Of a stretch of DNA of 64,000 bases, positions 40,260 to 51,900 are shown piece after piece. Numbering within the stretch: position 1 is the stretch's first letter; every line of letters starts with the position of its first letter. A model generated the notes under the pieces. That model worked only from the letters and a program-made list of their open reading frames with translations, was not told the origin of the DNA and did no database searches. The translations under genes were made by a program, and so were the position numbers. The DNA is from Nemopilema nomurai (taxonomy: Eukaryota; Cnidaria; Scyphozoa; Rhizostomeae; Rhizostomatidae): the NCBI GenBank assembly GCA_003864495.1, contig ML133472.1, forward strand, positions 1,495,469 through 1,559,468, read 5' to 3'.

Positions 40260-43200
40260 TTAATGTTCTGCGTCCATTTTCAGCTGGTCAACAATGCCAC
40301 GAACGTTATCTGTCAGCAGCTCCAAGCCAACGCCTTCCTTTGCCGAAATTCCAAAGACATTGGAAAAGTCGTCTTCACTGATTTCATTTATTTTTTTACG
40401 AATAACCTCGGACTCCTCCACGCCCAAAAATGGCAAATCAACTACAAAGATACAAACATATCATGAACGATCTTCTGAGCGATAGGTAATTCTTGGGTTT
40501 GTCCTTGAAGTCTAAGGATTCGACGCCAATTTTAAAGTTTATAAACCACGGTCCTTGGTTGACAAAACACAAATACTACATATGCAAAACATTCGCATCA
40601 AACCCTTTACTTCCTGAATGTACTTCTTTAGATGAATGTGGTTTTCATTGCAGAAGAAACTCTAGGCATAAACATTTGTGGTACAAAAAACGTGACGTCT
40701 TAAGCTGCTACTTAGAGATCCACTCCTAAAGCCATCGTCTAAAGCTATTTTACACCCTTCTTAAGATTGTTTTGCTTTTTCACCACGGCCTTAAAGATAG
40801 CAACATTCAAAATCCAAGTTCAAATGCACAGTTAACTTCCACATCGGTTTAAAAAATGATTTAATTTCTAATCCTGAAAGATATTTCCACATGTTAGATA
40901 AAGATGACAAAAATCTGTTGTTATAGCTCAGTCTGTACACAAGCTGTAAAAGTCAGCAGCTGGAACTTGATCGGCGATTGATCTCTTATCAATAAGTGCC
41001 AAACTGAAACAAACATGCAAAAAGGACTCACTTTTGGCGATGTTTGCCATTTCATGTTTGATTCGTGTCACCAATCCTCCTGATGGTTCGGTGTCCACTT
41101 TGTTCAGAGCAACAATAACTTCACGATCAATCAACTCCTTTTGGTACAAATATAACTCCTAAAGTAAAAATTTAAATTATCAATGTTAGGATATTTTATA
41201 TCCTGTGAGCATACTGCCTTAATGCACAAATTAATACCTGCTCAGGGTGATGGAGATTAAGCATCGAGAACTCCTTCAGGTAAGGTGGTTAACGTGGTTA
41301 ATAAAGTCCCGTTTAAAAACCAACATGTATCGCTTTGCAATTGTCTTCATCTTGTCTTCCATCAACCCTTTATCATGTATTAACAAGTTTACATGTTTCC
41401 TTAATGAACATTTGTAGTTTTAATATCATATAGCCAAGGCAGAGAAGTCCTATCCCACTTGCCAAAAGGACACAAGATGGCAATTAGTTACATTTTGCAG
41501 AGACAGTGGAAAACTCTGTAGCCAGGACACTGGCATTTAGTATTTGTTAACGACGGTCAATAATCAAGACATGATAGTAAAGAATGGAATACCTGCAGAA
41601 GGAGTGCGATCGTTTCGATTGGACTCCGTAGAGGCGATTGCGACTTCAACTGAAATCCGTTTATGTCGATCTACAATGTTAACAACAAAACAGAGTAGCA
41701 TCACTAATGTCAACACAGAATTTCTAGAAATCATTTCGCTCAAGAGCAAGTCTCTAAGAATGCATTTCTACCTCGCTATTAGAAAGCCAATGGAATGGCT
41801 TTTTCTTTTCCATCAAAACATTACTAATTTGAATACCATTAAATATTACCAATACCCAGAATAAAATTTGAATATTAATAATACCCAGAAGAAAAGAATT
41901 CGTGACGTTAAGGCGAGGGTAATTCTTACCATCATTAGGATAACTTTTGTTCTTTCTACATGACGCAGAAATGAATGACCCATCCCTCGATTCAAATAAG
42001 CATCTTCAATTAGCCCAGGCAGATCCGTATAACTTATCTAAACAAGAAATGGGAAATCTGAGAAGACTGCTAAGAAAAGCATTCATATTCAACTTGAAAC
42101 GAGTCTCCAGTTGGAAACTTGGCCACTATTTTTAATGTAGACTCAACTTCGACTGATGCATTATATGAGCTAAACTGAGTGGGAGCATTGGCAAGAGCAA
42201 CAGGAAGTGAGAGATGATAGATAACTTCGCCAAAAAGAGTCAAATGAAGATTCCAAAATTCTACAAAATAGAAAATACGATAAGTTGAGGAAAAACAAAG
42301 TCAGTGAAAGCAAAAAATAAAGATATTCACTTGAACTTACCGTTTTATGATCAGGGTATTTGATTAGGCCAACAGTTGGACGTAAAGTGGTGACTTGAAT
42401 TAAAAAGAAGTGATTTGCTGATAAAAAGTGATATTAGTTAATAAAAACGGTTACAATTCCAAGACCTAAAGAATCGAAATTTCAAATAGCCTAGAAAAAG
42501 GAAAGAGCATGGAATTATGATACATGTAAGACTTCTGTAAATTATCAAAAGCCTTGAAAAGCTCTAAGATCCACATATGTGGGCCTTATCCAATAAATGC
42601 TATAGACATACGGGGAAAAAACGGGAAGTGGAAAGTTTTACGGGAAGCCAATAAAAGTGAAAATTATCAGCAGAAGTGGTGAAAAACCAAGAAGCCCTTA
42701 CAAGGATAATCTGCCACTTTAGGTGTTGCATTTGAGATGCTTCGCAGGAATGTAGACTTGCCAGCATTCGGAAACCTACCAAGTTCAAAGAAACAAATCA
42801 ATGACGATATTTCCAAATCTGGAACTGAATGAAAATATTGACATTCATTGAAAGAAAATCTTGAAGAAATAGTTACCCAACAAGGCCAACATCTCCGAGT
42901 AGCTTGAGCTCAAATGTGATTATTCCTTTTTCTCCCTTCATCCCATTAAACTTAAAGGTCCGATGTGAGCCACCCTGTCCTCCTTTGGCCAACGTCATGT
43001 GCTCCCCATAGGTATTCATTTCTCTAAGAACATTGTTGTTTTCATCATAAACTACTGTTCCCACGGGGATGCTTAGAACTTGGCTTTTGCCAGGCTTGCC
43101 ATCTCCTTTGCTCTTGCTGTTAACAAATAATAATGATAATCATGCAGCTGCAAGGGGATTGGGTACAAAAATGCCCAGGGAACAATCTAGCCTGACCTCT

Positions 43201-45709
43201 GAATTGCTTGTTGGCTTGAAAAAAACAAAAAGGTTCTTACATTAGTTTCTTGCCCCTAAGCTACATGTTTATCGTCACAGCATTGATTACGTTACCAATC
43301 ACATGCTCTTACAATGTACGGTATCCCTTTCCAACATTCACATTGACTAGTTCTACGAAATACACCAGTAGCTAAATACTTTCGAACTATTTCTTACTTA
43401 TCAGGCGCTCTGCTTATCATCCTCTAGTGTTTTCGATCCGCAAAAGGCTATTTATTCTGTCAGCTTTTGGTTATTTCAGACGTTTGTATACTCTGAGGAG
43501 TGTCGAACAACAAAAGTACTTTAAGTTTGCAAAAACTAGTTCCACTTTTTCTAGCAATTGTTACATTTCTTACTTGTAGTGACCTCCATGGGCAGCAATT
43601 TGTCTACGATTTCCAAGCGTCTTAAAGTGTGCCAGGGAAGCACCATCAGCACAACGTGCTGACACGTCACCCCCTTTTCCACCACACCCACCAGCGCTTG
43701 GACAGCCCATGCCTCCAGAGCCACCCTTCACATAGATTCTAACCTTGTCTATAAATGTCACACGTCTCTCCTAGTAAAGTTAAAACATAAATGAGACTTG
43801 AACTTGAAATTTTAGGACAACTGCAGCAAAAAGCATTCTTAACTAAATAACATAATAGCAAAAGTTATCAAGCATCCCATATTCACTTCTCGCATAATTG
43901 CAATCAATAAGAAAGAGATTTCATTTTATAACAAAATAATTCATTCTCAGAAAAAAATTAAAAAAAACCCAATGAGAAACTAATTTCTTGAATAAAGCAT
44001 GGCACAAATACAAACTTTTCTTTTCACTTGATCATCAGGAGAACCATAAGCCTGTGTAAAAAGCATAGAATTATATTATGAAAAAAATTATGTGGCTCTG
44101 ATAAGAATGGTGTCATTATCGCTCAAACAAAACTTACAATATAAAATAATTAAAACATAATTGCGTTTTTGGCCTCTTCTCTATACGCAATATCCAAACA
44201 AAAAATAACACTCCACACTTGAAAAGCCCATTTGTCTGACACACTGCAGGGTAATGGCAAAGTTTACCAACCCTTTATTTTCCCAGTTTTTAATTTCTAG
44301 AGACTTTCTCTCATTAAAAATGAAATTCAATGTTTTTGTCAAATCCCTTTATTCTTTTAGTCCCATCCTACTATATTTTATAACTGCTCTGAAAATTTTC
44401 CTTAAATCATGAACAACAAATTAGCATAAAAAAATACTTTTGGTTTGAAACAATGAAATTTTTGGCTATTTACTCATTGATCAATTTCCAATCTTGCCAC
44501 AAAAATGATGTTAATCTACATACTTGTGAGGCTATGAGTCTTTTTGTCAAACATCGTTTGGCTCTGCAGGGAAAAAGATACTTTGCAAGATTCTCAAAAC
44601 ATTATTTGTAAAGCAAGATTGCCCAACACTCTAGCAGAGCAAGAGGGGGAAGATTTTTTTACTTCACTTCAGTTAATCTTTAATTCAATAAAAAAAGTCT
44701 CAAAGAGGCATACTTTTTCATGCTCAACTGAATCTAAAAAATGTTTGGCTCTGCAGCCAGCTTTGAAGAGTGGCTATTTTTACAGTCTGCAAATTAATAA
44801 CAAGTTCATAACAAATTCAAAATTGTCTCTAAAGTTTTCCAATTGTTTCAAAAAACCAACTGTGCATATGCCACAGCCAGGCACAAGTTTCCAGCTTTTG
44901 CTCAATCTTTGAAGCCAAGGTATGTTCTCTTTCAATCCATAATCATAACAAAGCTTGTCTGTCATTATATATTACAATACATGATGAAAAGATACTAAAG
45001 ATATAAGAGATAATAAAACTTTTATCAATAATGTCACACAAGATCAAATTCTGCAAAACATATAACTAAAACTAAAGATCATTAATTTAAATGCAAAGTT
45101 GGTTAAAACTTTCAGCAGTGACAATAAAGTTCATAACACAATATGCTTTTTGAAAATAAAAGTTCCATTGGAATTCCGATTCTAAATATTTTTGAAAACA
45201 TTTTTCAGTCATTCCACCTGAACTGCGCAAACTCATCGAAATTTCTCAAATTTTTGCGCGGCTGTAATAAACTGATCAGGGCGATGCCCCCAATTCTTTT
45301 TGGTTATATTTTGTTATAGGTCTTTAATTTGTTATTGTGGTGCGAAAATTGCGTCGATGTTACACAATAAATGTGCGGAAAGATTAATTGCACGGCCACA
45401 TTCACGTTCGATTAATCAAAAACGCGCAGACAGGTGCACGGGCAACATACTGCGGGCGCGCAGCAAAATTTCCAGTCTGAGAGGGGGGATAAGGGGGGCA
45501 TCATGTTATCAAATCAAGAAACTTACATTATTTTCCCCTGCGAACAGCTTTTACATGACTGCCTTAAAACTGTTAAAATCATCTTTACGCAGCAGGCAAA
45601 ATTTGAAGCAAACTCTGCAGCTCTTTGATTTTCATCCGACCAACAAATAACATGAACCAACCATTTACAACAACATAGAAGAATTTTCCCTCATGACGGC
45701 CAGCGCCAT
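40260..45709 (-). CDS. GTPBP10: GTP-binding protein 10 (Obg-type mitochondrial ribosome-assembly GTPase)
   Basis: Predicted exons on the minus strand: 45709-45669 and 44563-44524 (both tentative), 44051-44016, 43770-43574, 43116-42877, 42775-42702, 42393-42341, 42037-41930, 41670-41593, 41158-41032 and 40441-40260. All phases agree and give 391 residues (human 387). The Obg fold shows [19 protein letters not shown] and VAKGGQGG-like ALAKGGQGG context; the G domain has G1 GFPNAGKS (about 185-192), G2-region FTTLRP, G3 DLPGL (232-236), G4 NKVD (308-311) and G5 SAK (364-366). GTPBP10 acts in maturation of the large mitochondrial ribosomal subunit. The N-terminus [19 protein letters not shown] is plausible as a mitochondrial presequence, but its two exons rest only on phase and splice motifs. 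The gene is head to head with GARS1. Confidence 0.9.
43404..43560 (+). repeat. Dispersed repeat, copy 2
   Basis: Matches 1105-1260 in the same orientation and lies in the GTPBP10 intron between the exons at 43116 and 43574. See copy 1. Confidence 0.65.
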
Positions 45710-45916
45710 TATGCATTTTCCTCTTAATGGAAGTTAATTTTTGAACCGAGGTAGAACAGGGAACCTTTATTTTGCCATGTGTTAGGGAAGAGTCCATATG
45801 TTTAGAGAGTTCCATGGTCTATTTTCTGCTTCCATGGATAAGGGGGTTTCAAGGATGATGAAACTTGCCTGTGGACAAAATGTACCTGACACTAAAAAAC
45901 TAAATTGCTTGGGTGC
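45710..45916. promoter_or_regulatory. Shared head-to-head promoter, GTPBP10 / GARS1
   Basis: 207 bp separate the predicted start codons of GTPBP10 (minus) and GARS1 (plus). Both products serve mitochondrial translation. The interval is inferred from layout; it depends on the tentative first exon of GTPBP10. Confidence 0.5.
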
Positions 45917-48900
45917 ATGTATTCGAGTTTAGTGCAGGGCGTGAAAGTTTTGGCCGGAATAACTCGTAGAATAAGAAGCTTCCATGCTAGTGAATTAATT
46001 ATGGCTGCCACGGATGTTCTAAACGAGTTTAGAAAGTCCGTAAAGGAGCAGGTAAAATCAATAAATCGCCTGCTTTATTTTGGCTCTTACATTCTGTTTT
46101 GTTTTTCTAATTAGTTTAGGTGGGCTGTCGGATTAATAAAAGACGCGCTGTCAGATTAATAAAAGCAGAAAATCAATAAACGTTTGTACTGGTAATCAGC
46201 AACTTTGAGCTCCACTCCTCTCCATTGTTGTGGTAAGAGAGTTTCTTCTTCTGTTTCCCACCTATTTCTACCTCTGCACTGCTTCTTTCAGTTACTTTAA
46301 CTGTAAACACTGTCTCAATTAAAGCATAGCACTTATGCCTGAATATTATCTGGGCTTCTTTTAAATCTAGGACAGAAATTTGTTGTATTTGATTTCTTGT
46401 TATTATCGATGTAAATGTAATTGAATAACTACTGGAATCTCATTGTCATACTACCAGCTTCCTGTTTACGTGAATCAAGTTTAATCTTCAAATTGAATAT
46501 TTTAATATTTTAAATCAGTGTTATTCATATTTAGTTTTTTTTATACAAATGTATATCATAGTGTACACATTGACATTTTTTATTAAATGTGTGGGGTTAA
46601 TAAGTTTCTGCTTGTATATGTTGGGAGAATTACTGAGATGGCTAGTTAAATAGAATGAGGAGTAACCTGCAGAGTAAAACACATGTTTAATGAAAAAAAT
46701 GTTTAAATGTTTAAAATATTGAATTAATGGGCATGGACTATTCAGATTTTTTATTTCTGAATTTTTATCTGCATTTGAGTGCTGCAAAATTTTTTAAGAA
46801 AAGGTAAATAGCTATACATGAGTATCAATAGCTATAGTAAAAACCATTTCAGATATTTAGTTTTTTTAGCTCTTTAGAAAGACTGCTGCACAAATATTGT
46901 TCAAATCTAGCACTGATAGCAAGACATGCTAAATCAACATAATGGAGAAAAAGAAGCTTTGCTTTGTTGTCTACAATGTTCTTTTTTCTTCAGGGTGATC
47001 TTGTGAGGAAATTGAAAGGAGAGGGAGCCCCTATTACAGATATTGATGTAGCTGTTCGTGAATTGAAAGCAAGAAAGAGGGTTTTAGAAGCAAAGGTGAA
47101 TTACATGTTAAGAAGCTTTGCACAGGATAAATGCAAGCTGTTTTTGTAAATGAATATTTCCCTATTTTTCTCACTGGTTCTATTGAAAATGTTTTTATGT
47201 AAACTTGTGATTGCCTGTTTTCCCTGCAAATTGTAGACATACTAAAGTAACATATGAATATATTTCAAGCTATAGCTCCCAAGAACTAGGGTGCACATTT
47301 GTTCTTTCTGGCTAGGGAAAACTTTGACAGAATGCCAAAATATTTTAACCAGTAGCTTTTATATATGGTTATTTGGTTGTGCATATTACATGGAAATTAT
47401 TCCCTTTGTATTTTGAGCTGCCCATTTTACTGAAATTGGAAAGTGCAACTTTATCCTCTAATAAAAGGTGCGTAGCCTAGAAGTATTAAGCTATGTTCTT
47501 AGTGCATGCTGCAAAATAACAATTAATCAAAATCAGCATCTATTGAGAGTTACCTTATCTCTCACATGTTCACATAACTACCTGTCACTTGATAAAGTTT
47601 GGAAGTTTTTAGATCTTAAAATCTTTTGTAGGAACTTGCACTAGAAGCCCCAGAAGAGAAATTTGATAGAGGAAAATGCGAGGACCTCTTGAAACGAAGA
47701 TTCTTCTACACTCCAGCCTTTGAGATCTATGGAGGTATGTTAATGAAGCATATTGTTTCAATATAATATGCTTTAAGTATGAAGCAGATTTTGTATCAAG
47801 CCTATGGGTTTTAAAAGCAGTAAATATATTTTTGATGAAACTGTGTTTTTATAAGATGGTTTAAAATGTTAATTTTGTTGAAGTAGGAAGTCTAGAGTTT
47901 CATGTTTTCTATATTTCATAATATAGTTTAACTATATATACACACAATTTTGTTGTTCTATTCAACATTTTTCTTTTAGGTGTGGCTGGCTTGTATGACT
48001 TTGGCCCTGTTGGCTGTGCTATGGAAACAAATATTGTGAATTTGTGGCGATCTCACTTTGTTCTTGAAGAGCAATTTTTAGAAGTGCGTTGTACGCAGTT
48101 GACACCTCATCAGGTCCTCAAGTAAGGAGTTACTTATTTATTGTTAATGAAAATGTGTTTGTCAATTTATGCAATATTCAAGAAGCATCTGAAAAGGGGC
48201 CCAGCCATCTTTGTCAAACTGGGTAGATCGTTGGCATGGTGATGCCATTGCAAGTCTGTTCAGGGCTTCATAAGAAGAGCTGTTATCACTTATCTGTCAT
48301 ATAACACTGTGTTCTATGCACCAGCATTCTGTTTATGTGTGCAATTGTTGTAATATCACATGCAATGCCTGTGATAGAATGTCAGGCAGCTCCCAGAAGC
48401 ATGAGATTCAAAGAGCATTTTGTTTGACTTTTTTTAGTCTCAATTGCTTTTTATTTGTTTTTATCATACCTTCCATCTTAAACCTGTGCTTTGTCACTAA
48501 TAGGGCATCTGGTCATGTTGAGCGATTCACTGACATCATGGTCAAGGATTGTAAAAATGGAGATTGTTTTCGAGCTGATCATTTACTTGAAGGTTTGACT
48601 CCTGTATTTAGAAAGTTTGATTTTTGTGGCTTTCAGTTTTATTCAAATAGTTTGTTCTGATTTGTTTTGTTTTCATCTAGAACAAAATGCATATTTCAAG
48701 AGTTTTTTCTCGCTATGTTCCTATAAAACGCTTCATATATGGTAGTGAATTCAAGACATTGGTTTTCGGATATAAAAACTTGATATGATCAGTTTTTGGA
48801 TCACTTGATATTCAGCCAAATTAAACACAAACTAGAGATAAAAATTAGACACATTTATCACAAATTAGTCCAACAGGAAAAGTTCTGATAATCAATCAAC

Positions 48901-51900
48901 AAGAGTTTTGACAAGCACAAATTTTATGCAAATTTTATTTATGAACATATTTATATAGAGACAACAGACATCAAAGCATTTTTGCCATCATGACAGTCAT
49001 GAAATGTCCCACTTTGAAACATAATGCAGTTAAGGTTGTTTAGCTACTTTGCATGTTTTTTAATTGCATTTATTTAATTCTTAAAAAAAATTTACCTGAC
49101 TCAATACGTTTTGTACATGAGGCTTTTTGGTATCTAGGTCACATTGAGAAGCTGATGCAGGCCAAAAATCTTGATCCAGAGAAAAAGGCAGAGTATCAAA
49201 AGGTCCTTAGTCAGGTAATAGAATTTTTGGAATGGTGCATTTAATTACATTTAATTATCAATCCTTGAAATAACAGTGGTCAAAATGAAAAGGAAATTTT
49301 ATGAAATCTTAAGAATTATGGGTCAGTTGCATTATATATATCAATGCAGAAAGCCACCCTATGTTAAATATTGTGTGTTTCAATCTGCATTTTAAGCCAT
49401 AGTGTTCTACAAACATATTTTGAAAGCTATGCCACTGAGAGAAATTATTGGTTGTCTTTCATCTTTAGGATAAACTACCAATTCAACTCAATCTAGAAAC
49501 CAGTTACTATCTATTCTATCGGTGTGTTGACAAATAAAACAAATAATGGGATTCACTTATGAAATAACCTGATGTCAAATGAAGCAATTCAATTCGTAAT
49601 CTGGTTGACTGCTCCCCACAGTGTCTAGGTTTTTACTTTTGGTTTCACACAGGATCCAATCATCATGCAACTGGCGTCTATCCTACAGGCTTAAGGTTGT
49701 GGCATTCTTTTGGGGTGGGGTGGAGCATAGGCGCTTGTTCCAACTAACTGTCTCAAATGGATGGACATCATCTTGTATAACGCCAACATTTCAATTTAGT
49801 TATCCTAGAAATCAAGCACTTTTACCAGAAAGCAGTATTCTCCATTTTTTTTTTTTAAAACAGATTGACAATTACAATAAGGATCAGATCTGGGAGAAGC
49901 TCCAGCAGTACGGGGCGAAGGCTCCTGTCACCAACAATGATTTGACGGAACCAGTTGAGTTCAATTTGATGTTTTCCACGTCAATTGGCCCGGGAGGCAA
50001 TTTGCCTGGGTGAGTGTTGACACATTTTGCAAATCTTGACCAAAGTGGAAATACGCCGAACCTTGAATAATAGATATGTTCACTTTGTTTTGTAAACGTT
50101 TTTGCTTCTTTATGGTTTGGATATTAACCTCTTATTTTATCAGTATTCGAAGGTTTAACATATTTTCCTTCGCTTTCAACACTAGAATCCTCCTAATAGG
50201 GCCTACTTAACATTCGTTACAACGCATTCGAAAGCTGATTGCATCATTTACAAACTTACCTTTCAGATAATTCTCTCCTTTCTAGTTATGTTCTCTTCAC
50301 TTATTCATCAACACCAGGTACTCGTGTTGTACCCTTCAATTTCATGAACGCGTTGTATTTGTCATTGTTCACAAGAGCTTGGCAACTCTTTATTTCAGTT
50401 TCCTGCGCCCAGAAACAGCTCAAGGCATTTTCTTGAACTTCAAACGACTTTTAGAATATAACAATGGAAAGCTGCCGTTTGGTGGAGCACAAATCGGGTG
50501 CGGATTCAGAAACGAAATATCACCGCGTGCTGGCCTTTTGCGGGTGAGGTACAGTGAACTAGATTTCTCGAATGTGTTGGCATTTAACTATATCGTACTG
50601 TTTCTGGCTGGGGTAAGCTTGGTCATTAGTAAAATCGGAAGCAAGCCTCTTGACTTTTTGACCCTCCATTATATGGTCTGAAAATTAGAATCCCATGGAG
50701 CTTGTTGTCAAACAAAAATAGAGAAGTCATCTGTGAATGTCCATTCTTTTTCTTATGTATTTCTCAGAACAATTATCTGAGTATGTAACTCTGGGATTGA
50801 AATTTGTTTCAGCATTTAGTGTCCTACGAAATTTTCACTGCGCCAGAACTTTATTTCCAGGGAGTTTTTAATGGCTGAAATCGAATATTTTGTTGACCCC
50901 GAAAGCAAAGAGCACTCGAAGTTCGAATCAGTCGCAGATTTGCACGTGAAACTCTTCTCCAAGGAAAGTCAGATGTCCGGTGAACCTGCTGTTAATTTGA
51001 GTTTGAGAGACGCCGTTGCAAAGGTAATGTATGATGCACAAAGTTTGGATTGCATATTATCCTGAATGTTTCTTGTTGATTTACAAACGCATTTTTAATT
51101 GTTCGTTAGTTTAATTCTCAAAAACACCTTCTTTGTTTAAGAAGAAAAACTCTATGCCAGTCATCAGATGTTTGTCAATTCTATGTTTCATGGACATGCC
51201 CTTATTTCAGGACATTCTTATTTCAGGACATTCTTACAAAAGCTAATCAATGATCGGTTTAGGATAAAAATTATGGATACAGCATGGGTAATTTTTGGCT
51301 GTGTCGATAACGTCCTTTTATCTATTATCTAAGTAATATATCATATCAGTACAGGTGATCTGAACTTCTTTTGATGCATTTTAGTTAAGAGGCTTTTCTC
51401 TGATCAGGGCATCATCAAGAACACGACAGTGGGCTACTTCCTCGGTCGAATCCACTCATTTATGCTGAAGGTGGGCGTGGACATCAACAAGATGAGATTC
51501 CGGCAGCACATGGCCAACGAAATGGCACATTACGCGTGCGACTGCTGGGACTGTGAGCTGAAAACCTCTTACGTACGTCACCAATTACCATACTTTTGCC
51601 CTAGGTGATTCGATTTGGATTGATGTAATCGATACGGTTGAAGTGCCGTCACGATTATAATGCTACTCAGGGAGGTTCTCAAAGTTCGTCACGCGCATTA
51701 AGATTTGGCATATACTCTGCGAACTCTAGGAGCAGAATAGAGAATCCACGAAAAGGCATTACAAAAGATAAAGAAAAATAAAAATGCCTTTTCTGTCAAC
51801 TTCAGAAGACTTTAAAGCACAAAAGTTTGCCATTTAAATAATGTTACAATATATGCAACCAAAAGCAGGAGAGGATACGCTGTCATATTTCCCTACTTTA

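Noticed and set aside
44780..44965. Possible extra GTPBP10 exon on the minus strand
   Set aside because: Its frame does not join in phase to the exon at 44563-44524 and no conserved sequence is visible.
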